Shown here: in pieces, positions 45,074 through 56,017 of the stretch
Position numbering within the stretch: position 1 is the stretch's first letter
How the letters are laid out: the number at the start of each line of letters is the position of its first letter
Source: Craterostigma plantagineum
Taxonomy: Eukaryota; Streptophyta; Magnoliopsida; Lamiales; Linderniaceae
DNA: 64,000 bases
Assembly: GCA_027422505.1 (NCBI GenBank)
Contig: JAPQWV010000299.1
Span: 186,001 to 250,000 of the forward strand
Direction: 5' to 3'
Position numbers and translations under genes: made by a program
Notes under the pieces: generated by a model
What the model saw: only the letters and a program-made list of their open reading frames with translations
Told to the model about the DNA's origin: nothing
Database searches by the model: none

Positions 45074-46188
45074 CGAAATTTTGAAAGTTTTCGGGTCTTA
45101 AACTGTTATAAAAATTCGGGCAGATTTGAAATTTAGAAAAATATTTGGATCTCAAGTTAAAAATTGAAAATTCGAGTTCTTGAAAGTAAACTATGAGATT
45201 TTGGAGTTTTAAATGCAAAAATCAGAAAAATATTTTTTAAAGTAGGAAGTTAATTAATATTTTGAAAATTTGGCAGAGTTTTAAATTATATTTTTAAATT
45301 AGGAACCAATTGTGAAATTTGGGTTTTAAAGCGAAAAGGATTAAATTTTGGAACTCTTAGTGTAATTTATGGGGAGGGTTTGGTGGGTAAGGTTTCGGGA
45401 CGAGAAAATCGGAACATGGGTTTTGGGCCCGATTATTCAAAGTATGATAATTTTCGAGATCGGGCCGAGATGATATCTCGGGCCGATATGTTATTATTTT
45501 ATATGTTGCATTTTATTTGCACGACATTTGCATACACGTGTTACGAGGGGAGAGGACCGTGCGGTGTCACGGTAATACTGTATAGTGTCGATGAGTGGGG
45601 TAGAGTGACCGATATTGATTGTCAGGCTACGACTCGATGAATCGCTTGCGGTTGAGACTGAGATGGGGTCGTTTGTCTTTATTGTATGTACGGTTGGAAC
45701 CGAGATGGGGCCGTACCGCTATTACGCTCGTGGATGCCGAGTCTAGCCTAGTGCCCTGTTTATGAGTTGTGAGATGATGTGGGAACGAGCGTATGCTCGT
45801 GAGATTTTGAGCGTGAGAGTGCATTTGTGAGAGTGTCGGGATTTGGGGTGTGAGAGTACGTGCATTCATGCATATTTTCATCTACTGGGCAAAACCTCAG
45901 GGTTTACGTGTGTAGGTAAGGCGGCTGATGGCGGTAACTCCACGGACTTTTGAGGGCGGCGCAGTACATGGGACGCGGCCTGTGAAATGGATTTGTGTGT
46001 ATTTCGAGTGTTTACTTTTGGGGCTTAGGCCCAACGAATAAAAGTGTGTTTGGGTCTAGACATTTGGAATTAGACATTTGACGTATATGTATTATTATGT
46101 TTAAAGAGTTTTTATTGAATGGGCTTTCTGCTGCTTATGCTGCGAAAAAATTCGCCAAGATACGTATCTATGAACTCGGGTCTTGACA
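45074..46188 (+). repeat. Gypsy 5' LTR (family-G relative), plus orientation, unit 2
   Basis: Near-identical to 39787-40893, ending GGGTCTTGACA before the primer site at 46191-46202. Confidence 0.75.
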
Positions 46189-46435
46189 GGTGGTATCAGA
46201 GCGTTAGGTTATAGGTTCTGTATATTGTCCATGTACTGCCGCTCAAAAGCCAGGAGGAACAGCCGCGCCTGTAAGTCTTTACGCCTTTATGTTATTTGAC
46301 TTGACTGACTTATGTGCCTATGTGATTAATTGTAGAAATTTAGGAAATGAGACGAGAACGTAGAGAAAACATGGGTTAATTGTAGAAATTTAGGAAATGA
46401 GATGAGGACGTAGAGAGAACATGGGAGAGTCGATA
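46189..46435 (+). pseudogene. Gypsy primer site, leader and gag start, truncated (unit 2)
   Basis: Same arrangement as 40894-41139, including the duplicated ~50-base start segment and the MRRGRRENMG frame (second copy MRRGRREN with one change), cut at the copia-B LTR at 46436. Confidence 0.75.
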
Positions 46436-46795
46436 TGTTGGAACTATTTAATTGTATTCAATTAATATAGTTGTCTTAGTCTTGCTATGCAAATTAGTAG
46501 TCTTGGGCTAAATTGTAATTAGTCATTTTGTAGGACTACTTGTAAATATACCACGAGGTGGTATATATAAGTGAACTCCTTAGGAAGTAAGGAGTGTGTT
46601 GTAGCAAGGAATCAGAATCGAAATACAAGAATCAGAATTTTTAGAGAGAAATTAGCACCAAACCCTTGCTTGAGCTCCAAGTCATTTCTCGCCAAAGCGT
46701 AATTGGTAAATCTCGATCTTTAGCTTTCTAATTCGTTAGATTTACAATCTGTTCTTCGTAGATTCGATCTAGGTTGGATATCCGGGGTCCTATCA
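46436..46795 (+). repeat. Solo-like copia-B LTR, unit 2 (360 bp)
   Basis: TGTTGGAACT to GGGTCCTATCA (one change in the terminal motif), followed by TCTTT and the uninterrupted copia-A LTR. Confidence 0.9.
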
Positions 46796-46800
46796 TCTTT

Positions 46801-48015
46801 CCTTATGCGACTTAGGAATTATATTTTGGAAAGTGATTAATTGATTGGGCATATGTGGTAAGATGCTGATTGAGTCTATTTATGGAATGTGCTGAAATCG
46901 GATGAGATCATCATACATGGAAAGTCTGTCTTTGTATTATACTCAGTATATCAAATCTTTCTCTGTGCGAATTGGCTATTATATTTTGGGAAGAAATCAG
47001 TTGATTGAACTTACTATTGGTAATGCTGAGTGGAACTATATATGGAAAATGATGCGGATGAAATTACAACGGAATAAAAGTAAGTCTGTGGTAGTTATGG
47101 TAAGTGATTATGCATGACTATTGTGTTGAAATGGCTTATTCTTGGCATGATTATATGAAGTTAATGCACGTGATTTCTGAGTTTTCTCTTGTGAAGTGTA
47201 GATGCCATTCTTGGGTCTATATATAGATGATACACACTTCACGTTGAAGGGAAAACGAACTTACACACAAGCAAACGAATTTCTTTGAGACTGAGCTTTG
47301 ATTTATTTCTTTGAGACTGAGCTTTGATTTGCAATACATTCGCAGTTTGTGTTGAGCTTACATTTGCGAAATCTGTACCCTTTCAGCGATCGATTTTAAC
47401 ACCTACCCAAAACCTTGTCTTCGGACGTGTTGAGCGCACAAAGGAGCACGAGTGGAGTCTTCTACACATGAAGGGACGAGTCGGTGCATTCGGTGGCCCT
47501 TTGGAAGCGAGCTGTGTCTAGTCGGGGAATTGTTATTCCTGGGTAAACGACGTAGAACGAAACTCGTAGTGCGGCAGCCTAGGTGGAGGTCTAGTTTCCA
47601 TAGTGCTTCGGTTGTGTAGGGTCGATCATTTTGTAACCATAACCGACAATACTTAGTGATTGATTAACTCTTGGGGGAGAACGAACCCAAGGACAGGATT
47701 AAACACAAGTTGGGGATATAACCTGTATAAAAATCCCGTCTCACTTTCCTTTCAGTTATTTACTTTTCTGTGAGACAAATCCAGAACGCTTTCAAATAAC
47801 CAGGTAATATCTTTGAAACGTTTTCAGAAAACCACACAATATCTTTGAAATAGTTGTTGAAAAAGGGTTAGGGATATAATATTGATATTCGTACTGCTTT
47901 CCAGGAAATAATGTACTCTGAAATATCTTCTTTAAGAAAGTATTTTTCAAAGAAGAGCAAGCCAATTTTTGATAAGCCAAATTCACCCCCCCCTTTAGGT
48001 ATCTTTTATACTTCA
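46801..48015 (+). repeat. 3' LTR of copia-A, final segment
   Basis: Collinear with 12039-13146 of the 5' LTR (for example TTCGGACGTGTTGAGCGCAC at 47419) and extends further through CACCCCCCCC to the end ACTTCA at 48015, next to the CATCC duplication. A short internal duplication of CTTTGAGACTGAGCTTTGAT lies at 47283-47331. Confidence 0.9.
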
Positions 48016-48020
48016 CATCC

Positions 48021-48433
48021 AATGTGCCAAGACCATAAACTTGTGAACCTCTGTTTTGCGGACGACCTGATTATTTGCTACAAAGGCACACGTGGCTCAT
48101 TGATAGCCATCAAGAGGGCCCTTCCACTTCCATGCTAGGCTCTATCCAATGAAATATTAGGTGTGCCAATTTCTCCTACTAGATGGTCCCGAGCATCCTG
48201 TCAATCCTTGCTTGATAAAGTGGCAGCTAGGATAAGATGTTGGTCTTCTAGACATCTCTCTTATGCTGGGAGGACATTCTTGATTAACTCCGTGCTTATG
48301 ACGCTTCATGGATACTGGGAGTCTTTTTTCATACTTCCTAAAGCTGTATTAAAGCGGGTGGACCAACTACGCATAGAATATCTATGGGGAGGGGGAACAG
48401 GAGGCAAACATACATCCCTCAAACATACATCCC
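48021..48433 (+). pseudogene. LINE ORF2, downstream part: RT active site onward
   Basis: The frame restarts with MCQDHKLVNLCFADDLIICY, where ADD is the RT catalytic motif, then VPISPTRWSRASCQSLLDKV and a C-terminal block with WSSRHLSYAGRTFLINSVL and LRIEYLWGGGTGGKH, as in plant LINE ORF2. It completes the RT interrupted at 11651. One stop (48136) and small losses are present. The LINE ends abruptly at about 48433, after a 15-base tandem repeat (AAACATACATCCCTC), so its 3' end is missing. Confidence 0.92.
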
Positions 48434-49118
48434 TAATCATAATCCATGAACCGACTGTAGATCTTCGTCGTACGTATAAACCCTTTACGTTTGTCCTGGT
48501 CGAGTGAACGTCACGCATAGTCAAACTTACAGAACTCGACTCTATGTCGTTTATGTGGGTGAAAGTTCTGAAACTGCACTCCACGACTATCGTGAGTCAG
48601 TTATATGTTCTGGCCAGAGACTTGGATAACTTCCCGCACATTAAACTTGCCATAGGACGTTAACCTCGAATTTAATCGAGACCGTAAATCCCGCTCCGCG
48701 GTTCAACCGGCAATCACATAAAAAAGTCAAGACCGCATTTCGCCGCTGACCCATGCCACCGGCAAGACGGGCCTAGCAAACTAGTGACAAGTCAAGACCT
48801 CAAGATCAACCCCAAGTTAACCCTTTCGGTCTAAGGTTCAGGCATACTACTACAATCAATCGATCGATCAAGGGCAATCCAAGCATGTGATCGTTCGATT
48901 ACGAGTCAATGTCCAAATACAGATAATCCCTTGATTCATCTTGTACCATTGTCATGGGCTCCCACTTCCCAAGTGAACGGTTGGCACAACCATATTGGAC
49001 CCATCGACAAACAAGTCGTACGTGTCATTCCAGTCACCCTACTAGAGACTTAGACTTGTGGACTATTTTAATATTGCAGTATCTCAGCTTACTGGTGCCC
49101 CTCTGTGTCCCCACAGAA
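48434..49118. other. Unassigned segment, no gene
   Basis: No coding signal. CAATCGATCGATCGATC-type text occurs near 48875. It lies between the LINE break and the end of the minus-strand ORF, where a 3' LTR or untranslated region of that element would be expected; I see no confirming repeat in the window. Confidence 0.4.
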
Positions 49119-52100
49119 TCAGTAACTGAACTGCCAATATTTGGGTTGGCGTAGTATGAACCTTTTCAACGAAGCATAACCCATCCTTAATTCTGCAGTC
49201 CTAAGTACCCCAAGCGTCCTGTAGTCCCCTATCATTTGATCAATATATTCACCTCTTAGATATGCTAGGTCGCCTTCATTTATCTCTTTGACTGACTCAT
49301 CTTCTCGCCGTATCAAATAGATAGGAAACTCTATGTCCCCATATCGCTCCTTACGAACTGTCAGAACTTCTCAGATTCTGGGTCGTTTCGCCTCTTCTTT
49401 TCGTAGATCGTCTATGTCCCCTCCTCTTCCTCTGAAAATTAGTGTTCGACGGAGAGATAGCAGGTACTGAACGGCTTTTGGTCGTGAGAGATGAGTGAGG
49501 TCTCTGAGGTCAATTTCGTCTATCTTCAAGATCTTATCCTCCCTCCTCCAGATTCTCTTTCGTATTTCTTCTTGATATGGAGCAGTCACCTTGACATTTT
49601 TCCATGGGAGTTTCAGCTCTTCTATTCCTTTGTGGTTATCTGGAGGGCAATCCTCGTCGATGACTGTGTGTTGGAGAAGCTCGGGAAGTTCAGGTATCTC
49701 AGCTTCGTGGTCTTCACCTTCATTAAGCTCATCTTCTTCAATTTGGACCAGACTTATGTTTGCCTTCGAGAGGAAGTATCTAACATTGTCCATTAAGTTT
49801 CTGTCCATATTTGGATTCTTCGGATGAGTCCTCCATTCTTCGCTAAAGATGTATTTCTCCACTACATCGTGTGGATTGTACAGTTCTTCAGCTGGCATGG
49901 TTGGATCATTGGTGGTTGTGGTTGTTTGGACTGGCTGGGTGGAGGTCCTCAAAGAGCCAGATTCGACTTCGCCAAGGGAAGTTGTCTGGTTCGGCCCTGG
50001 CGTAGCTTGTCTGCCTCTGGAGGACCTTGGTGGTGGTGGTGGATTGGATGATCGAGATCCAGCAATCCGAGATCCTCATCCTCGAAGTCGTACGCCTGCT
50101 TCAGTGGTTCTTGCCTTCTTGCTCGTCTCCCCCTCATGACAGTCCTGGTTGTCAGGATTGTCACGACGACACTTCTTGCTGGGACCTTCTTGACGGCAGG
50201 TGTCTGGTGGAAAATGACACCACCCGCGAGCAGCTTTCTGTAGAGTTCTTCTTCTTCACGGTTGCGTGTAGTGTCGAGCTCCAGAAGATGGGCAATACCG
50301 ATGTCGAAGAGCTCAGTCAGTGGCATGTGTGTGGATCAAGCTGGCTTGATGCTCGTGGTGGTAAAGAGAGGACGTGAGGCTGTGACAGCGGATGTTCTAC
50401 CATGGGGGCCTTCCCTCTGTCGGTTGAGATGGATTGGATGGCATCCCTAATGAGTCCTCGAACCCGTGGTAAAGTGATGGATTCAAAGAACTCAAATAGG
50501 CAATTTTCCAGGTAGGCCTTCGTCACAGTTTGAGGAGTTCCCGACGATGCTCCGGCGTCACTAGGGTTAGCCGTTGGCACCCTGGCAGAGTCAGGGCGGC
50601 CCTCGTCAACAGAAGTCCGTTCGACCTCAGTTTCCTCGGGTCTTCCGGCCTCTCCTTGCGACACATCTCTTGGAGATGGTGCTCTGGTCGTTGCGGCCAC
50701 ATCAAGGAGATGGGCTTCTGTACGGTGGTTGTCGGATGGTGAGCTGCTGAGGTAATCATCATTCGTGAGGCTTCCGTCCAATCCTAGAAGGGCCTCAATC
50801 GTGGGCTATTCTATGAATGTTGAGGCCTGAATGTCAGGCTGGGGCTTGGGCTGTGTTGTGGGAATAGAAACATTTGCTGGTGGAGTGGACACAGGAGCCG
50901 AGGTGTCTGTGATTAGGGGTTCTGGGGATTTTGAGACACTTGTCTGTTGGGAGGCAAGCGAATGGTCAGGTTCGGGTTGAGCTCGCGCCATTGGGTTGGG
51001 TTCGGCGTCTTCTATCCTAGGGGGTGACCCGGCCTATTCTGACTGAGGGGCTTCAGACATTGATATCTCGGGAACAACTGTTTGCGGTTGTTCAATCTGT
51101 TCAGGCTGTAGTGGTTGTTCGAGTGGTTGTTCGGAGATGGTTTGTTGAGAGATCTGTTGGGGTTGTTGACGTGCTATCTGTTGTTCTGAGGGTTCTCTCA
51201 GTCTCTCACTGTCTCCCCCTCTCTCTCACGAACCCCTGGGTCAGACTCAATTGGGTTTTCATGAGTCAAGGGGTTGGGGATGTTGTATTTTTGGAAGTAG
51301 ACTTCGATTTTGTCTGGGCTGGCTAGGGCTAATAAGTCTCGTGGAATTGGCATGGCTGTGCTGAGTACTTTTCGTCTGTCTTCCCATTTTGAAGAAATTT
51401 GAGTTTGGGCAGGCCGTAGTTTTCTTCTTCTGGTCGTGGTGGTATCCCCAGTGTTTTGGTCATAAAGTGGTGGATCATTAGTGAGAACCACCAGGGATAG
51501 GGCCGGTTCTGTGGCTTATTCAATTTTGACTTCGATTTTTGGTGAAGCTGATCGTCCAGGTGATGTGATCAGCTTGGCATAGTCGTAATTTTTCCTGAAG
51601 ATGATCCCGTGGAAGATTCAAAGGATCGTGAGGTTGCATCTGTCCCAGCCTGAGTGCTTCAGTGAGAAGCACTTGTTGACAATTGCAAAAAGAGTTCGCC
51701 AGGGATGTGGAATCATTGATTGCTGAAAACGGGAAACAAACTCGAGTGAGCAGTAGTAACCCATTCTGAGCATATCGGCGATGAGCTCGTCCTCGGATGC
51801 CTCATGTTCATATTCAGGTTGACTTGGCAGCCGAAGGATTTGTCGAATGAATTGCCTGGTGATCGTGACGGTCTCGTTTGCAAATCTAGGCATCATAGTA
51901 GGTGTTGTTGTCCTGAGCAATTTTGGTAGTCATTGTCCCCAAAAATTGTTGAAGATAGACAGTAGGGACTTGGACTGATGCTGAGAAGGCGTATCGAAGA
52001 TGGTGGTTTCTCAAAATGGATGGGATGATCTCTTCTTGACACTTGAAAGTGTTCAAGTCGAGTTGGTAGTTGTTGTCTCTGATCACAATCCATTTCGAAG

Positions 52101-52179
52101 TTGAGTAAACGAGGTCTGCCGGTGTCGTCATTTGTTTTTTGTTTTTGAGCACCGGGGATTCCTGTTGAAACTGCAACAC
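49119..52179 (-). pseudogene. Long retrotransposon-associated ORF, frameshifted (function unknown)
   Basis: A succession of overlapping minus-strand frames forms one decayed protein of roughly 1000 residues. The N-terminal part (52179-51198) reads STSKWIVIRDNNYQLDLNTF, RYAFSASVQVPTVYLQQFLG, ITRQFIRQILRLPSQPEYE and WRTLFAIVNKCFSLKHSGWD. The middle (50991-50317) is Pro/Ser/Thr-rich and disordered. The C-terminal part (50326-49119) is charged and ends SLKRFILRQPKYWQFSY. The N-terminal layout resembles a long ORF I recall accompanying copia-type elements in asterids; that is from memory and not tested. At least six frame changes separate the pieces. No gag, RT or integrase motif was seen next to it. 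Confidence 0.55.
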
Positions 52180-53770
52180 GAAAGAAAACGCGATTAGGAA
52201 TATAACTTATGCGAATATTTTGGGCTTAAAATATAATTCATTTTATACTTATTTAACTGTTCGGCCCATTAACGGTTTTGACGAGGTCTTTGAAAATTTT
52301 CTAAGTGTGTTTCGCGAATCAGTCTATAAAAAGAGGTTTAAAATTTTGCAAGTAAGGTTCGCGAATCAATTTTAAAATTGTGTTTACTCAGTTCGCGAAT
52401 TGACTTGGTCAATTTAAAAAACGACTTCGCAGTTCGCAAATTGCAGCTTCGCAAACTCTGAGATTCGCGAATTTCGAGTTCGCAAATTCTCGGCCCACTG
52501 TTCAAGCCCAATTGAGTTTGTAGAAAAATTCGAAAAATTGCGAAGATTGATTCGCGAATCAGTTTAAAATTGACGGGAACCTAATTTGTGAATCATCACT
52601 TCGCGAATGGGAGAGATTCGCGAATTGGAAAGTCAAAAGTCAAATTCGCAAAACGTGTGATCTGCGAATTTGACAAAGTCAAAATTAAAATCAGACAGAG
52701 TTCGCAAAACATTTTTCGGACTCGTGAAATTCCGTTTTGAAAGATCAAAAGAGATACTTTTTAAAATCATGTCCCGAACCCTAAAAAAGACCAACATATC
52801 AACAGAAAAAGGAAAGGAGCAAAATCGATTAGTTCCGTACCACAGAGAGGTTCGTGTGTGTGTGAGGATGATTTGAGACGAAGTTAGTAAAGTTTCGGAA
52901 GATGTGAGTAGCGATTTGAGAGTATGAGAGAGTTTGCGGGTTCAGAGTTCGTGAAATGAGGATTGGGAATTCGCGAATTAGGTTAAGCAAATTTCGCGGG
53001 CCGAAAGGTTGACATTTAAGTTGAATTTGGGCCGCGAAAACTTAAGTAGTAGGCCCACCACCGATTTGCGAAGCTAAAGTGGTTATGCGAATTGTAGTTC
53101 GCGAAGTCTCCGATTCGTGAACTACTAGTGAAGATTTGACTAGTCAACATTTGAATGGCTTCGCGAATTGTGACACGGTGATTTCGCGAAGTTGAGTCCG
53201 CGAATCTTGAGTTCGCGAATTGAGTCTTCGATTCGCGAACTAGTATGGTCCGAGAAACTTTGCGGGCCTGTAGATTTGGGCCGCAGAGTGTTTTGACAGA
53301 CAGGCCCATAACGAATTTGAAACATAAAAGTCCAAGAGAATTCGCGAATTGAAGATACAAACTGATGCACTGATTCGTGATCTAGACTGAGAATTTGACG
53401 AATCCAATTGGAGGATTCGCGAATTGGAAGAAAGGCAAAGTTTGTGAAGTAAAATTCGTTAGGTATGAATTTTGAGAAATCAAGGTGTTAGTTCGGGATC
53501 TAAATTTTGAAGAATGTAGGTTTGCGAATCAATACTATAATATGTGAAATTTTCAACTGACCTAAAACAGAAAAAAATTAGCCCTATACTATCTATTTGA
53601 CTCGATCAACCCGCCTAATAATTACCAAATTGACAAGTATCAAGATTGATTTAGCGCGAAGCAAAATCTGACAAACGACGAAGAAGGCATCGCTTTCATC
53701 GCGGCGCTGATCTCTCAGGTCAAGAATTCGTCTGTGTGTCGGGACAATAAATGACGCTATTGTTCGACTT
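52180..53770. repeat. Gene-free region with a TTCGCGAA palindrome array
   Basis: By eye about 15 exact TTCGCGAA octamers lie between 52309 and 53425, plus many TTCGCAAA / TTCGTGAA variants, often extended to TTCGCGAATT. No gene. It separates the minus-strand ORF from a plus-strand TATA box, as a long divergent promoter or U3 might. Confidence 0.8.
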
Positions 53771-53774
53771 ATGC

Positions 53775-53785
53775 CTATAAATAGA
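53775..53785 (+). promoter_or_regulatory. TATA box (plus strand)
   Basis: CTATAAATAGA is a near-ideal plant TATA box, about 75 bases upstream of the ATG at 53856 and downstream of the TTCGCGAA array. Confidence 0.6.
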
Positions 53786-53855
53786 TAAGACTCAAACCTC
53801 ACGAAAAAAAAAATTACACCTTATTATATCATTCTCAGCTTTCTCACTCACATAG

Positions 53856-54025
53856 ATGGACTGGTTGCAGTAGCAAGTGTATGAACTGAGGAACATGCGG
53901 AGTTAAGGCGTAATTTTGACCGCAATATAGATAAACTGGCGTTTCTTCTTTTTCTTCTCATGTGCTTAATTGTCGTCTTACTAGCTATTCTGTTCTGGGC
54001 TCTCACAGGGCGTGCTAGCTTTTGA
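53856..54025 (+). pseudogene. Small single-pass membrane protein ORF, one stop and one frameshift
   Basis: The ATG at 53856 starts MDWLQ, then TAG, then QVYEL. After a one-base shift the frame continues EEHAELRRNFDRNIDKL and a ~22-residue hydrophobic helix rich in Leu and Val (AFLLFLL to ILFW), ending ALTGRASF before TGA at 54023-54025. It would be about 56 residues, with a polar charged N-terminus and one membrane span. Basic residues lie before the helix. I do not recognise a family. A TATA box sits upstream, and the flanks lack other genes. It might be an accessory ORF of an unidentified LTR element or a chance hydrophobic frame; the clean helix and promoter argue against chance. Confidence 0.45.
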
Positions 54026-54480
54026 GATTGTTCAGAGTATTTTGAGAGTGTTTTATGAGTAATGTTGCGAGCTTATCCTATTTGTATTTCATATTTTGAG
54101 ATCGTTTTTCGTAGCTGTTCTACGTATTTAAAGGATGTTTTCGCATTTGGAAAGGTTTATGTAACACTGAAAACTTAGTTCGCGAAAAACAGAGACTCCC
54201 TCTCAAAGTTTGTATTTTCGGAATTAAAACTCCCCCTAAATAATATGCTTAAGGAAACTCCCCCTTAATAAAATGCCTATCGAGAGTCTGAAAAATTTGT
54301 TCAGTCACTTACCCCCCTCGATGCATGATATAGCATTTCCCCCCCTCGGTGTAGTGCCATCAGCATTGGCTCTACAGCGACTTATTTAATGAAAAAGGAA
54401 CAAACTAAACTTATTTGTAAAGAACCTAAAATAGAAAAACAGAAAAAATACAGTAACTAACATGCACGCACAGAAATGAA
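54026..54480. other. Unassigned segment with CTCCCCCT motifs
   Basis: No gene. CTCCCCCTAAATAATATGCTT and CTCCCCCTTAAT at ~54230-54270 are the complement of polypurine-tract-like AGGGGGAG, and CCCCCCTCG occurs twice at ~54313 and ~54340. These fit the remains of a minus-strand LTR element. Confidence 0.4.
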
Positions 54481-55937
54481 ATTCTGCGCTTATTTTCCAA
54501 TTACATGTCTTACAGACTTCGAAAGCAATCTAAACCGAAAACAACTCAAGTAAGCAGATCAAGTGGGCTTTCGTGGACGAACTGGACTTTGTTAAGGCCC
54601 ATTTGAACAATTAATAGGCCCAACCCTAAGATGAGAGTAGAACAAAGAACATCAACGTCCACACAATTAGGGAAAGCCACTCAACGATTTCATAGTAAAA
54701 GGAGAAACAAGGAAAATCACAATCGAAGACAAACAAGATATAATCTTGGCGGCTGCAACTAGAAAATAGGCAAACATCTCACATCATCAAACGGCTGAAG
54801 ATCGAGCGCAAGGCTCAAGGGCTGCGAAGATAGGAAATTAACTGAGAAGAAACAAAAGGAAGAGACTGCGCAAGCACGCTCATAACAGAAAAAAATGGTC
54901 CACGTCGCATCAAGGTGGTTCTATAAATGGAGCTTTGCAGATCGAGAGAAGAAAAAGAGAGGTCTGTGAGAGATTAGTGTTGCAACTTTCATCTTTATGT
55001 CTTTTTTTTATTTTATAATATGAGTGTGGCAGTCATATCGAATAGAATAGAGCTGTGTTTCTTTATCGCTACTATGATTGTTCTCTTTCATCTTTATGTT
55101 TTATTTTGTATTAAGAACGTGTGGGAGATGTTTACCAAGTGTTTGTAGTATTGCTTGAGGGAAATAGGTTGTCCTTTTGTGTTTTTTTTCCTTTTCAAGT
55201 TTATTTCCTTTCCTATCTTTGTTGCAATCTTAAGCTGCTCATATTTGTTTCATACCCTGAGAGTTTGAGGAAGAAGGAATCGAGTAGTATAACAAAAGAG
55301 GAAAATATGTCTGCACGTTATTGCTACTGTGATTAATATTCCCATTTTCTTTTCATATGTTATAGTTTATTTATGTTAAAGATTGAAGTTAGCTAGTTAA
55401 TTCCTTCACACGCTTGTTTGATAAATCAATTTTATGTCATCACGTCTTGTTACACGAGTGAATCGAGTTTTGACCAAGAGTTGCCTTTTAGCGTTTGGAG
55501 ATCAGCAAATCGAGCGAATACGCACGGTCGTAAGTTTTATTTTCTGATATATTCCGTATATCGTTAAATGTTAGTTGCGCCTTGGTTAATATGTTTAGCG
55601 ACTATTATTTTATCATTATTAAGTTCGATATTCTTTTCTAGTTATTGCATTAAAAAAATTAGTAATAAGTAATAATAATATTATTACTATTATTACTCAC
55701 CGACCCCCCCCCCCCCCTCTTAATATTATCCTTATTATTACTACTAATAATAATATTATTATTACTACCATTATTATTAATATTATTATTATTGTTATTA
55801 TTACTATTGTTGTTGATCGAATTTAAAATTAGAAATAAATCAACCATTTTCCCTGTGGAGACGATCCCCACTATCGCTATACTCTTGTTTAGTGAATAAG
55901 GTGATTAATTTATTTTTGGCCATTTACGACGTGACCA
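54481..55937 (+). repeat. 5' LTR, Athila-like element (left end truncated)
   Basis: Aligns with 63099-64000 from ATTCTGCGCTTATTTTCC. Near its end it carries a poly-C run (~55707-55718) and a long TTA/ATT trinucleotide tract (~55665-55810), and it ends GTGACCA at 55937. The frame at 55121-55336 is LTR and not a gene. TCTATAAATGGAG at 54910-54922 is a probable TATA box. Confidence 0.9.
54910..54922 (+). promoter_or_regulatory. Probable TATA box of the Athila-like 5' LTR
   Basis: TCTATAAATGGAG, conserved in the 3' LTR copy at about 63538-63550. Confidence 0.6.
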
Positions 55938-55943
55938 AAATTT

Positions 55944-55960
55944 TGGCGCCGTTGCCGGGG
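55944..55960 (+). other. Primer-binding site, tRNA-Asp type
   Basis: TGGCGCCGTTGCCGGGG six bases after the LTR end, the same site as at 24482-24498 on the other strand. Confidence 0.95.
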
Positions 55961-56017
55961 ACTGTGGTGTCTATTGATTTACTTCTATTTTTAATTCGGT
56001 TTTCTTTGTTCTAGTTT

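Larger units (their letters stand above)
39297..46795 (+). repeat. Tandem segmental duplication, ~2.2-kb unit, two copies
   Basis: Unit 1 is 39297-41499 and unit 2 is 41500-46795 (5296 bp, or about 2211 bp without the solo LTR and its duplication). Each unit holds TCTTT, a copia-A LTR segment, a plus-strand gypsy LTR with primer site and gag start, and a copia-B LTR. A third, uninterrupted copia-A LTR segment starts at 46796 with the same TCTTT. Bounding every unit by copia-B LTRs points to unequal recombination between those LTRs. Confidence 0.88.
11652..48015 (+). mobile_element. copia-A: SIRE/Maximus-like Ty1/copia element, expanded by nested insertions to 36.4 kb
   Basis: In order on the plus strand: 5' LTR (11652-~13150), gag with two zinc knuckles, protease, integrase, truncated RT, RNase H, an extra ORF downstream of pol, and a 3' LTR that starts at 27650 and ends at 48015. 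The CATCC duplication flanks it, and the LINE reading frame continues on both sides. Nested material inside: 18188-26051 (Athila-type), 28038-39296 (copia-B with a family-G element), and the duplicated block up to 46795. The long LTR (about 1.6 kb when insertions are removed) and the post-pol ORF suggest the SIRE/Maximus lineage, inferred from architecture. Confidence 0.88.

Noticed and set aside
50530..50742. Plus-strand frames over 49.5-51.3 kb
   Set aside because: Shadows of the minus-strand accessory ORF, which alone has coherent composition across the whole interval.
55121..55336. 71-codon ORF repeated at 63743
   Set aside because: It lies in both LTRs of the Athila-like element, with frame-shifting indels between copies.
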